Positions 34,417-42,286 of a stretch of DNA of 64,000 nt are shown here, piece by piece. The notes beneath the pieces are model-generated. The model saw only the letters and a program-made list of their open reading frames with translations. It was not told where the DNA came from and did not search any database. Location: contig NC_019676.1 in assembly GCF_000316625.1 (NCBI RefSeq), forward strand, positions 855,001 through 919,000. The letters are read 5' to 3'. The stretch's first letter is position 1, and the number at the start of each line of letters is the position of its first letter. The DNA comes from Nostoc sp. PCC 7107. GTDB taxonomy: Bacteria; Cyanobacteriota; Cyanobacteriia; Cyanobacteriales; Nostocaceae. The translations under genes were made by a program, and so were the position numbers.

Positions 34417-35008
34417 AAAAGCTCCTGTAAGTATGAAGTTTGAAGTGTGAAGTATGAAGTATAAAATTTACCTTTGTAACTTCATTTTTTATACTTCAGT
34501 AATACTCCTAACTCCACGATTGAAATCAGTACAAAAGCTTATAATCAAATTTTGTCGATATTTGATTTTGGACTTTTGAGTTCTACTTATTAATGTTGTA
34601 TCTGACATAATGTAAAACTTGGGGGAATTTTCCAGATCTCTTCAGATCCTTCCCCCAAAAACTGAACAATATTTCTAATGAGTTCGACAAGAACGCCCTC
34701 TATTTTTACAAGCAGTAATAGTTGTTGTCAGAGGGTACTGTTAGTTCTCATATTGAACAGTAAAATAGCAGCAAGTATGATTTAGTTAATAATTAACAAT
34801 TTCCAATTTACGCATTTGTTTACTATGAACTTTTTATTCAGTTCAAGTAACTATATAGCAACCGCCACATAGTTTGTGACATTAACAGATGATAAAACTT
34901 AAACAACGCAAAGCTTTTAACCCTGTAACCTGCTATATAAATTCCCCTCTAGTTACCTTGCTTTGTACCCCCTAATCAAAACAACCACTCTTCACAGTCG
35001 CCAAATAT
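34417..35008. other. Upstream region of ctaC
   Basis: No gene is seen. Heptamers of the AGTATGA type occur five times in a row at 34430-34464 right ahead of ctaC. No perfect GTA-N8-TAC box was found; the nearest are GTA-N8-GCA near 34849 and GTA-N8-TAT near 34926. Confidence 0.45.
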
Positions 35009-35302
35009 TTAGTTGTTTAATGCTGCGTGGGTGTAGCAGTTCTTAGGACAAATCCGGCCGCAAGCTTCACAACCAATGCAGTTATCTGGGTTAGCAACTA
35101 CCATGACTTTGCGCTCGATTTCATCGTCTTCTTCGTCTTCGACAAATTCGCCTTCTTCATTGAGTGCTTTTAAATCCAGCACGCCATACCCACACACTTT
35201 AATACATCTGCCACAGCCGATACATTTATCTTTGTTAATTTCCTGGGCAAATTTAGGTGTCCAGGTTTTACCTCCAAATGTCAATCCTGTTAGTGCTGCC
35301 AT
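35009..35302 (-). CDS. fdxB: Nif-type ferredoxin III (2[4Fe-4S])
   Basis: The 97-residue ferredoxin begins [20 protein letters not shown] and has two cluster motifs, [14 protein letters not shown] (near 27) and [14 protein letters not shown] (near 74), separated by an acidic insert ([18 protein letters not shown]). This N-terminus and insert match the nitrogen-fixation FdxB family, which donates electrons in or near the nitrogenase system. An AAGG site precedes the ATG. It lies upstream of the oxidase operon on the same strand and is divergent from patB/cnfR. A candidate NtcA promoter is at 35597-35637. Confidence 0.85.
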   Translation of the reverse strand: MAALTGLTFGGKTWTPKFAQEINKDKCIGCGRCIKVCGYGVLDLKALNEEGEFVEDEEDDEIERKVMVVANPDNCIGCEACGRICPKNCYTHAALNN

Positions 35303-36192
35303 GAATAAACCTTCGGCGATTCTGCCTATCTAAATTGTTTGTACTTAATTTCATACTAACTTAATCTAATTGTTTTGTTTTGTTGTCAAACGATTAATTT
35401 TTCTTTCATTAAAATTTGATGACTTTTATAGTGATTTCAAATTTTAGTTTGATTAATAAATGAGAGTTTATAGCAATAAATTTTTGAGATTGTTTAAAGA
35501 CAAGAACCCTTGCTTCTTTAAGGAATAGGGGTCTAAGCCAGACATACTAAGCTAAATAAATTACTAAAAATGCTATTAACACATATATTAATAACGAAAT
35601 TATTTTGCAGCTTTTAACAGACAGTAATTACCTATACAAAATATATGTTATTCAGTTACATAAATATATTTTTGATTTGTATTATCAAAGTATTGTTAAT
35701 TAGTAATAAAAATGCTCGAAATATGAGAGTATGAGGGAATTAGAGCATCTCAAGTAAAAATGTAACTTTTATAGCAGCAGTTAGCTTGATATTAAATATT
35801 AAAATTATTAATAAACGCTATTCTGAAAAATAATTTTGTGTGGAAATATTCAGCGAGAAACCTTGGGTTAAGTTTTTCCGGCAAACATCAAAGATAAAGA
35901 ATTAAAAAAATATGAAAACTTAAGAAAATTTCCTAGGCTCATGATGAACAAAATCATCTAACTATTTATGAAATTTATAGTTAATGACGAACTAATATTC
36001 GGCTCGGCTTAAAAGCCTGACATAGCCTCCGATTGGATGCGAAGTCTGAATATGGATGTGGGGAATGATGAGGCAAGAAAATCTGCTTCTTGCTAAGTAA
36101 TTAATGTGGTTGTGAGTAATGAATAAACAGGACACATCCAGGGGGAGACTTGAGCCAGACATCTCAACGATTAAGTGGGAAGAAGTTGTTTT
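35303..36192. other. 890-base regulatory region between fdxB and patB
   Basis: No gene supported; the minus-strand frame at 35992-36249 overlaps the patB start and has no family resemblance. It is strongly AT-rich and holds a perfect GTA-N8-TAC box at 35624-35637. Confidence 0.5.
35597..35637 (-). promoter_or_regulatory. Candidate NtcA-activated promoter of fdxB
   Basis: The box GTA-ATTACCTA-TAC lies at 35624-35637. On the minus strand, 21 bases further, is TAATTT (35602-35597), a TAN3T -10 element at class II spacing. Start of transcription would be near 35590, giving a leader of about 290 bases. On the plus strand the matching position has TAAATA, a poorer -10, so control of patB by the same box is possible but weaker. 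Confidence 0.48.
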
Positions 36193-37782
36193 ATGCCTTA
36201 TACAATTCCTAACAACAGTTGCGTTGGATGTGATAACTGCCGTCCCCAATGTCCTACGGGTGCGATTCAGTTAGAAGATGATGAATATTGGATTGATCCT
36301 TGTTTGTGTAACAATTGTGAGGGCTTTTATCCTGAACCCCAGTGTGTAATAGCTTGTCCGACAAATGCTCCCATACCCTGGCAGGCGAAAAAGGGGAGAT
36401 GTAAAGTCGAACCGCGAGACGCTACCAGCCAGGACTTATTTTCTAATGGGAAGAATAACCCTTTTGCTTCCGCGATCGCAATTTGGGAAGCGTGTAATGT
36501 ATTGGCTCAACGCACATCCTTAAATTGGGAACAAGACGCACAAGGATATCTATGTTACGGCCGGCAAGTCAGCCAAGGCAAAGGTGCGATCGCCTTTCAC
36601 ATCCAAGACCCTTTTAATGTCAGTGATTTAATCACTAATTTAGAAGCAATTGAGACAATGGATATTAGGGCAGCTTGTATCCATTTAATATTTGCCGCCT
36701 ATGCCACAACCTTAGAACAACCTTGGGAGCAAGAATTTTCTCTAGATGAACGGCAAATAGAAAAATACTTAGGGCTAGAAAAACGCAAAGACCTAAGTAA
36801 AACTGCCAAACTCACCTTAATGAAAAATCTTGTCCAACAAACTTGTTCCCTGCTGATTTCCATCGACTGGCCTCAACAAGGCCGCGTCAAAGGATTTTCC
36901 GTCACCAAGTCTCGCTTGTGGCACTTAGTTCATATCCAGCACCACTTTCAAGAAGACGACAGAGGCTGTAAATACCTAGTTGGGCTAACCTTCAAAATTC
37001 GTGCCGGAGTCTGGGCGCAGTATTTCTTAAACAAACAAGCCTGCAAAGAGCGCATCGCCTTTTATCAATACGGTAGCTTGCCAAAAACCGTGCTAACCAC
37101 AGTTATGAGTATTTGGCAACAACACGAAGGCGCAGTTAGGCTCATGCTGTGGTTACTGTTTAAAACTAAGATGGGTAGAGAACAACGCATCACTGTTCCT
37201 ACCTTGCTACGCATCGCTTATGGAGAAGAAAAAGTTACCTTAGCCTCCCGCCAGCGAGAAGAACGCAAACGACTACTGCGGACATTTGAAAGTGATTTAG
37301 AAGTGCTGAATCATTTGGGAGTTAAACCCATGTTTGATCCCGTAACTTACCCGCTAGAAATTCAACCATTGTGGGCAAAGTTAATGGGGATACCCGAAGA
37401 TCCAGACGAAGCCTTAGAATTTTGGATTAATGACGGTGGTGGCGAAACTCGCCTGACAGATTCTGGCCCTCGCGGGAAATGGAACCTGCTGATGAACGCG
37501 CGGATTTTGTCATTTGAACTCCCGCCAGAATGGGAACAGCAAATCTCTGACTCTGAAAAGAAGCAAAGACGCACTATCAAAAACAGAAGACGAGTCAGAA
37601 TCACAGGCGATTTAGTTGGCGAACAGATTTTAGAAGCCCGCAAAAATTTAAATCTTTCCCAACGAGAGTTAGCCAAACTCACCGGCAAAAGCCAAAGCTG
37701 GATTCGAGATGTCGAGAATGGCCGCCTCAAAGCCAAAATCGAAGACCAAGCACTGTTACGCAAGGTATTGAATCTCGCTTAA
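36193..37782 (+). CDS. patB: PatB/CnfR, ferredoxin-HTH regulator of nitrogen fixation
   Basis: ATG 36193 gives MPYTIPNNSCVGCDNC and a 529-residue protein, the length I recall for Anabaena PatB. The N-terminus holds two ferredoxin-like cluster motifs (CVGCDNCRPQCPTGA and CLCNNCEGFYPEPQC followed by VIACP). A long middle domain of unknown fold follows, and the C-terminal 60 residues are an XRE-type helix-turn-helix (LNLSQRELAKLTGKSQSWIR). PatB is needed for normal heterocyst pattern and fixation under air; CnfR orthologues activate nif genes when O2 is low. The clusters are the likely O2 sensor. It stands alone, divergent from fdxB, with hypB convergent behind. Confidence 0.93.
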   Translation: MPYTIPNNSCVGCDNCRPQCPTGAIQLEDDEYWIDPCLCNNCEGFYPEPQCVIACPTNAPIPWQAKKGRCKVEPRDATSQDLFSNGKNNPFASAIAIWEACNVLAQRTSLNWEQDAQGYLCYGRQVSQGKGAIAFHIQDPFNVSDLITNLEAIETMDIRAACIHLIFAAYATTLEQPWEQEFSLDERQIEKYLGLEKRKDLSKTAKLTLMKNLVQQTCSLLISIDWPQQGRVKGFSVTKSRLWHLVHIQHHFQEDDRGCKYLVGLTFKIRAGVWAQYFLNKQACKERIAFYQYGSLPKTVLTTVMSIWQQHEGAVRLMLWLLFKTKMGREQRITVPTLLRIAYGEEKVTLASRQREERKRLLRTFESDLEVLNHLGVKPMFDPVTYPLEIQPLWAKLMGIPEDPDEALEFWINDGGGETRLTDSGPRGKWNLLMNARILSFELPPEWEQQISDSEKKQRRTIKNRRRVRITGDLVGEQILEARKNLNLSQRELAKLTGKSQSWIRDVENGRLKAKIEDQALLRKVLNLA

Positions 37783-37797
37783 CGCAGATATATAAAT

Positions 37798-37829
37798 AAA
37801 CACAGGTGACAATGTGCATCTGTGTTTTT
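37798..37829 (+). terminator. Terminator after patB
   Basis: AAACACAGGTG (37798-37808) pairs with CATCTGTGTTT with one G-T wobble and is followed by T5, 15 bases after the stop codon. Confidence 0.6.
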
Positions 37830-37980
37830 ATGTTCGGTGTTACGGCAAAAGATAAATTACCTCGCGCGAAGGCGCAAAGGTGAAGCGCAACGCAACCCAA
37901 CTTGATCGCATTTGCTATTTCAGCGGCAAAAATTATAGATTTTGCGATCGCATATCTTATTTCACTCAGATAACTCTTAT

Positions 37981-38006
37981 TCTCCGCGCCTCTGCGTCTC
38001 TGCGTG
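37981..38006. repeat. Interspersed CGCAGAG-type repeat
   Basis: CTCCGCGCCTCTGCGTCTCT then GCGTGAAA. Other copies are at 39205-39228, 42243-42286 and inside hypF at 43793-43845. It lies right after the hypB stop. Confidence 0.6.
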
Positions 38007-38015
38007 AAATAAACC

Positions 38016-38852
38016 CTAAACTGGTATAGACAAACTCCCCACCTTTTCTGTCAACCACTTATACCAACTATCTAAACCCTCACCAGTCATCGCCGACACT
38101 TGAAAAACCTGTATATTTGGGTTCACTTGTTTAGCATATTCAATACAACGTTCCACATCAAACTGCACATAAGGTAATAAATCAATTTTAGTAAGAATCA
38201 TCATCTCACTAGCGCGGAAAATATGGGGATATTTTAGCGGCTTATCTTCGCCCTCGGTGACAGAAAGAATCACAACTTTCGCCTGTTCACCCAAATCAAA
38301 TAAAGCCGGACAAACCAAATTACCCACATTCTCAATCATCACCAGTGAATTTAGTGGTGGATTGAGTTGTTGTAGACCTCTTTCTATCATCGACGCATCC
38401 AAATGACAGCCTGTACCTGTGTTGATTTGTACAACTTTACAGCCTGTTTTTTTGATTTTTTCAGCATCATTAGTTGTTTCTTGGTCGCCTTCAATCACAC
38501 TAATCGGTAACTGCTGCTTTAAATCATTAATCGTACGAGTTAATAATGTTGTTTTCCCTGAACCAGGCGAACTCATTAAATTTAAAGCGAGAATATTCCG
38601 ACCTTTAAACCATCCTCGGTTTTGGGCTGCTAATAAATTATTTTTTGCTAAGATATCTTGTTCTAAAGATATGCTTGTGCTGTGAATTTTGGCATGAATT
38701 TGTGGTGCTTCATCGTGATGATGGGAATGGGTAATTACAGTACCATCTGGTAATGTATGAGTATGATGTTCGTGGTGATGATGACCTTCACCTGTTTCGA
38801 GGTTTGTAATTTTGCCATCAGCATCATCAGAACAACCGCAAGTTACACACAT
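38016..38852 (-). CDS. hypB: HypB, Ni-binding GTPase for hydrogenase maturation
   Basis: The 278-residue protein starts MCVTCGCSDDADGK, with an N-terminal CxxCGC metal motif. A His-rich region follows (GEGHHHHEHHTHTLPDG and ITHSHHHDEAP), about 15 histidines in 50 residues. The GTPase domain has P-loop SSPGSGKTTLL near 95, VIEGDQETTND, and the NKxD-like TKIDLLPY. HypB with HypA inserts nickel in the NiFe-hydrogenase large subunit; the His-rich part stores Ni. It overlaps the end of hypA by 10 bases and is last in the operon. Confidence 0.95.
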   Translation of the reverse strand: MCVTCGCSDDADGKITNLETGEGHHHHEHHTHTLPDGTVITHSHHHDEAPQIHAKIHSTSISLEQDILAKNNLLAAQNRGWFKGRNILALNLMSSPGSGKTTLLTRTINDLKQQLPISVIEGDQETTNDAEKIKKTGCKVVQINTGTGCHLDASMIERGLQQLNPPLNSLVMIENVGNLVCPALFDLGEQAKVVILSVTEGEDKPLKYPHIFRASEMMILTKIDLLPYVQFDVERCIEYAKQVNPNIQVFQVSAMTGEGLDSWYKWLTEKVGSLSIPV

Positions 38853-39184
38853 ATTTCCTCTATCTCTATTTCTTTAATTTTGAGTTCTTCACCATTTATT
38901 AAATCAAGTTGCACATTACCACAAGTGCAAATACCAAAAGGCTTATCAAGAGCAATTTCAGCACCGCATTGGCGGCATTTGGCTAATCCTGGTATTTCGA
39001 TAATTTCTAATATAGAATTTTCTAGAATTGTACCTTGAGTGCAAATATCAAAACAAAATTTAATCGCATCCGGCATAATGGCTGAAAGTTTGCCAATTTC
39101 TAGCACTACTTTTTGTACTTTCATGCCTTTGGCGTGTTCGGTGACGATGGCTACTATATTTTGGGTTATTCCTAGTTCGTGCAT
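38843..39184 (-). CDS. hypA: HypA, hydrogenase nickel incorporation protein
   Basis: The 113-residue protein has the N-terminal MHELGITQNIV, whose first residues (MHE) bind nickel, and a zinc ribbon with two Cys pairs (CRQCGAEIALD and ICTCGN). It passes nickel, with HypB, to the hydrogenase large subunit. hypB starts within its last codons. hypE lies 52 bases upstream. Confidence 0.95.
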   Translation of the reverse strand: MHELGITQNIVAIVTEHAKGMKVQKVVLEIGKLSAIMPDAIKFCFDICTQGTILENSILEIIEIPGLAKCRQCGAEIALDKPFGICTCGNVQLDLINGEELKIKEIEIEEICV

Positions 39185-39204
39185 ACTAACAAATAATTTT
39201 TTGT

Positions 39205-39228
39205 CTCACGCAGAGCCGCGGAGAGGAG
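39205..39228. repeat. Interspersed CGCAGAG-type repeat in the hypE-hypA spacer
   Basis: CTCACGCAGAGCCGCGGAGA then GGAG, another copy of the family at 37981 and 42243. Confidence 0.5.
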
Positions 39229-39236
39229 TTTAATAT

Positions 39237-40340
39237 TTAACAAATTCTAGGTAATTGGTCGCCTACTAGCATATCTACAATTCGTTCAGCACCAAAGGCA
39301 GTTTTGAGAAATACAATACCTGGGGGTGAGGCGATAACTTCACCAACTATACAAGCATCTTTGCCAGCGGGGTGAGTTTTCATGGCGGATAAAACTTTGT
39401 CGGCGTTATCTTGTTTTACTACTACGACTAATTTACCTTCGTTGGCTAGATATAAGGGGTCTAAACCTAAAATTTCGCAAACTCCTTTAACTTCTTCTCT
39501 AATAGGAAGAGTATCTTCATGGATACGAATACCTACATTAGATGTGAGGGCAAATTCATTTAAGACTGTAGCTAAACCGCCACGTGTTGCATCCCGCATA
39601 GCATGAATTTCGGGGCAAACGTTGAGGATTGTTTCTACTAAGCTATGTAAGGACTGACAATCACTTTTAATATCTGTTTCTAAGGCTAATTCACCACGGG
39701 CGATTAAAATTGCTGTGCCATGATTTCCTAATTCGCCGTTAATAATAATGGCATCTCCCGGTTGAATATTGTGTGCGGAAATATTTACGCCTGTGGGAAT
39801 AACACCAATCCCAGTAGTGTTAATAAATAATTTATCAGCCGCACCACGATGCACAACTTTTGTGTCACCTGTGACTATTTGGACACCTGCATTTTTCGCT
39901 GCGGCTTGCATACTTGCTACTACACGCCGTAAAGTTTCTACTGGTAATCCTTCTTCTAAAATGACGCTACAGGTGAGATATAAAGGTTTTGCACCGCTAA
40001 CTGCTAAATCATTAACTGTGCCGTTAATTGCTAACTCTCCAATATCGCTACCAGGGAAAAATAGTGGGTCTACTACATAAGAATCTGTGGTAAATGCGAG
40101 TCTATCACCTTGTCGTAAAAGATTGGCTAAGTTGAAAGTTGCTTGGTCTTCTAATTGAGAAAGGATAGGATTATCAAAACTCTGGACAAAGACATCATCA
40201 ATTAAATCACGCATGGCTTTACCGCCGCTACCATGTGCCAAAGTTATGTGAGTATCTCGAATTTTAGGTTGACGACGACGGACTTGTTCGATTTTTTGAA
40301 ACAGGGGATTTTGCAATTTATTTGATGATGATAAATCCAT
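39237..40340 (-). CDS. hypE: HypE, carbamoyl dehydratase for the hydrogenase cyanide ligands
   Basis: The 367-residue PurM-like protein has the ATP-binding ITLAHGSGGKAMRDLIDDVF near 32, AFTTDSYVVDPLFFPGSDIG, and NGTVNDLAVSGAKPLYLTCS. It ends in PRIC, where the terminal Cys accepts the carbamoyl group from HypF and is dehydrated to thiocyanate before transfer to HypC-HypD. The first 25 residues before the conserved part are a charged leader. It is 132 bases after the tautomerase-like gene. Confidence 0.95.
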   Translation of the reverse strand: MDLSSSNKLQNPLFQKIEQVRRRQPKIRDTHITLAHGSGGKAMRDLIDDVFVQSFDNPILSQLEDQATFNLANLLRQGDRLAFTTDSYVVDPLFFPGSDIGELAINGTVNDLAVSGAKPLYLTCSVILEEGLPVETLRRVVASMQAAAKNAGVQIVTGDTKVVHRGAADKLFINTTGIGVIPTGVNISAHNIQPGDAIIINGELGNHGTAILIARGELALETDIKSDCQSLHSLVETILNVCPEIHAMRDATRGGLATVLNEFALTSNVGIRIHEDTLPIREEVKGVCEILGLDPLYLANEGKLVVVVKQDNADKVLSAMKTHPAGKDACIVGEVIASPPGIVFLKTAFGAERIVDMLVGDQLPRIC

Positions 40341-40472
40341 ATTAAATTGATTAGAATAATTTATGGTAGAGATATCTAGTAGGTTACAGGCGACAGGTGA
40401 TAGAGGTAAAAGTCTTTTTATTTAATAACTATAAATATCTTTTACCTTCTGCCTCCTGCCTTCTAAATGGTT

Positions 40473-40688
40473 TTATCTGCCTGTTTCGTCGTGTCTACCA
40501 CGGTGTCTATCGCAGTGCAAGATACCGTTGACAGCCCAATTTTCACGTTCAAATTCATCAATGTGAATGGTTATCCACTCTGGTTTGGTATCTAAAGATG
40601 TGACTAGGGCGTTAGTAATTGCTTCTACTAGGTGCCGTTTTTTTTCGATGGAGTGACCACGGGCAATTTTAACTGTAACAAAAGGCAT
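40473..40688 (-). CDS. 4-Oxalocrotonate tautomerase-like protein
   Basis: The 71-residue protein begins MPFVTVKIARGHSIEKKRHL, so Pro is the first residue after Met removal, the catalytic base of the tautomerase superfamily. It continues with LVEAITNALVTSLDTKPE and ITIHIDEFERENW and a His/Arg-rich tail. Tautomerases form small oligomers and enolise or dehalogenate organic acids; the substrate here is unknown. A gene of this type is also embedded between hypD and hypE in Anabaena PCC 7120, so the association with hydrogenase maturation is conserved, but its job is not. Confidence 0.85.
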   Translation of the reverse strand: MPFVTVKIARGHSIEKKRHLVEAITNALVTSLDTKPEWITIHIDEFERENWAVNGILHCDRHRGRHDETGR

Positions 40689-40752
40689 AAATTTCTACTC
40701 CAATCCTAAAATATTGTCTTGTAGAGTTCGGATTGCTTACTTTTATCTTAGG

Positions 40753-41904
40753 TTATGAAGTTAGGGTTGCTGTGGGTTTTTCAGTTACTTTTTTTTGCGT
40801 AAAGTTGGAGAAGCGTCCGTATTTGTAATAAGCTGCACAAGCACCTTCCGAAGAAACCATGCAAGTACCTATGGGTGTTTCTGGGGTACAAGCTGTACCA
40901 AATACTTTACACTCCCAAGGTTTTAAAACTCCTTTAAGAATTTCGCCGCATTTGCAAGCTTTATGATCTGCGATTTTTTGATTAGGTATGGTAAATTTTA
41001 CTTCAGCGTCAAATTGACTATATTTAGGCTGAATTTTTAAGCCTGAATATGGTAGTTCACCTAAACCACGCCACTCAAAAGTTTCGCGTACAGCAAAAAC
41101 TTCATTCATGGCTTTAATTGCGATTTGATTCCCGACTTTTTCTACTAGTCGGTTATATTGATTTTCAACTTCGCAACGATTTTCAACTAGTTGTTTTAAT
41201 ACCATCCAAATTGATTGAAAAATATCTAATGGTTCAAAGCCAGAAACTACAATTGGCTTATGATATTGTTGGGCAATAAATTCGTAAGGTTCAGTCCCAA
41301 TTACCATACTCACATGACCAGGCCCAACAAATCCGTCTAGTTGCAAATCTGGGTTATCTAGTAAGGCTTTAAGGGCGGGAATAACTAATACATGATTGCA
41401 AAACATACTAAAGTTATGTATGTTTTCTGTTTCTGCTTGGAGGATGGTAAAAGCAGTGCTGGGGACTGTGGTTTCAAAACCGAGGGCGAAAAAGACTACT
41501 TCTTTATCAGGGTTATGTTTAGCGATTTCTAAGCTATCTAAGGGCGAGTACACCATACGGATATCTGCGCCTTTGGCTTTAGCTTGTATGAGGCTGTCTT
41601 TAGAACCGGGAACGCGCATGGTGTCGCCAAAGGTTGCCAGAATTACGTTAGGATGTTGGGAGATAGCGATCGCATCATCTAATCTCCCTCTTGGCATTAC
41701 ACACACTGGACAACCAGGCCCGTGTATTAATTCAATATTATTCGGCAATATTTCTTCAATACCATATTTAAAAATAGAATGAGTATGCCCACCGCATACT
41801 TCCATAATTTTGATATGTTTATCTAGCTGCTGGCTAATTTTTTCTATCTCTTTGCGTAAAGCTTCAGCCTTCTCCGGTTCCCGAAATTCATCAACGTATT
41901 TCAT
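40753..41904 (-). CDS. hypD: HypD, Fe-S scaffold for hydrogenase Fe(CN)2CO assembly
   Basis: I place the start at MKYVDEFREPEKAEALRKEI (41904), the usual HypD N-terminus, rather than at an in-frame codon 23 residues earlier. The 383-residue product has the three HypD regions: MEVCGGHTHSIFKYG (with the reactive Cys), HGPGCPVCVMPRG, and GFETTVPSTAFT. The C-terminal CKCGEILKGVLKPWECKVFG then GTACTPETPIGTCMVS holds the [4Fe-4S] ligands. HypD with HypC carries the Fe(CN)2CO unit. It lies 77 bases after hypC. Confidence 0.94.
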   Translation of the reverse strand: MKYVDEFREPEKAEALRKEIEKISQQLDKHIKIMEVCGGHTHSIFKYGIEEILPNNIELIHGPGCPVCVMPRGRLDDAIAISQHPNVILATFGDTMRVPGSKDSLIQAKAKGADIRMVYSPLDSLEIAKHNPDKEVVFFALGFETTVPSTAFTILQAETENIHNFSMFCNHVLVIPALKALLDNPDLQLDGFVGPGHVSMVIGTEPYEFIAQQYHKPIVVSGFEPLDIFQSIWMVLKQLVENRCEVENQYNRLVEKVGNQIAIKAMNEVFAVRETFEWRGLGELPYSGLKIQPKYSQFDAEVKFTIPNQKIADHKACKCGEILKGVLKPWECKVFGTACTPETPIGTCMVSSEGACAAYYKYGRFSNFTQKKVTEKPTATLTS

Positions 41905-41981
41905 AAAATCTAAAAGATAGTTCTCAATCAAAACTCTGCGTAACTTTGTGTTTACCTCAGCGCCCCTCTGCATTAAACAAA

Positions 41982-42227
41982 TTAACTCATCGCCGCAATT
42001 TCTTCTAATAGCTTTAACGTTTCCGCCGCTTCTTCTTCGTTAATTCTATTCATCGCAAAACCAACATGAACTAACACCCAATCACCTAAACAAGCTTCAG
42101 GGGGATGTTGTTCATCGACAATACAGGCAATGTTAACTTGACGTTTGACACCAGCAACATTAACAATGGCTAATTTTTTTTGAATGTCGGTTATTTCGAC
42201 AATTTGTCCAGGAGTTCCTAAGCACAT
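41982..42227 (-). CDS. hypC: HypC, hydrogenase assembly chaperone
   Basis: The 81-residue protein starts MCLGTPGQIVEI; Cys2 binds iron and the precursor of the large subunit. GDWVLVHVGFAMNRINEEEA is the conserved C-terminal segment. HypC forms a complex with HypD. It lies 59 bases after hypF. Confidence 0.95.
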   Translation of the reverse strand: MCLGTPGQIVEITDIQKKLAIVNVAGVKRQVNIACIVDEQHPPEACLGDWVLVHVGFAMNRINEEEAAETLKLLEEIAAMS

Positions 42228-42242
42228 TTGTATTTTCCTTTA

Positions 42243-42286
42243 GAAGAACGAACCGCAGAGGCGCAGAGTACGCAGAGAAGAAGAGG
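42243..42286. repeat. Interspersed CGCAGAG-type repeat in the hypF-hypC spacer
   Basis: The plus strand reads GAAGAACGAACCGCAGAGGC, then CGCAGAG units. The same sequence type appears in the opposite orientation inside hypF at 43793-43845. Confidence 0.65.

Noticed and set aside
34417-35008. NtcA box ahead of ctaC
   Set aside because: Only near-misses such as GTA-N8-GCA and GTA-N8-TAT occur; none is perfect.
35992-36249. 85-codon minus-strand frame upstream of patB
   Set aside because: It overlaps the patB start, lacks a family resemblance, and lies in a region better explained as regulatory.
41905-41973. Upstream start for HypD
   Set aside because: The HypD family begins at MKYVDEF; the extra 23 residues overlap the spacer after hypC and resemble translated repeat sequence.
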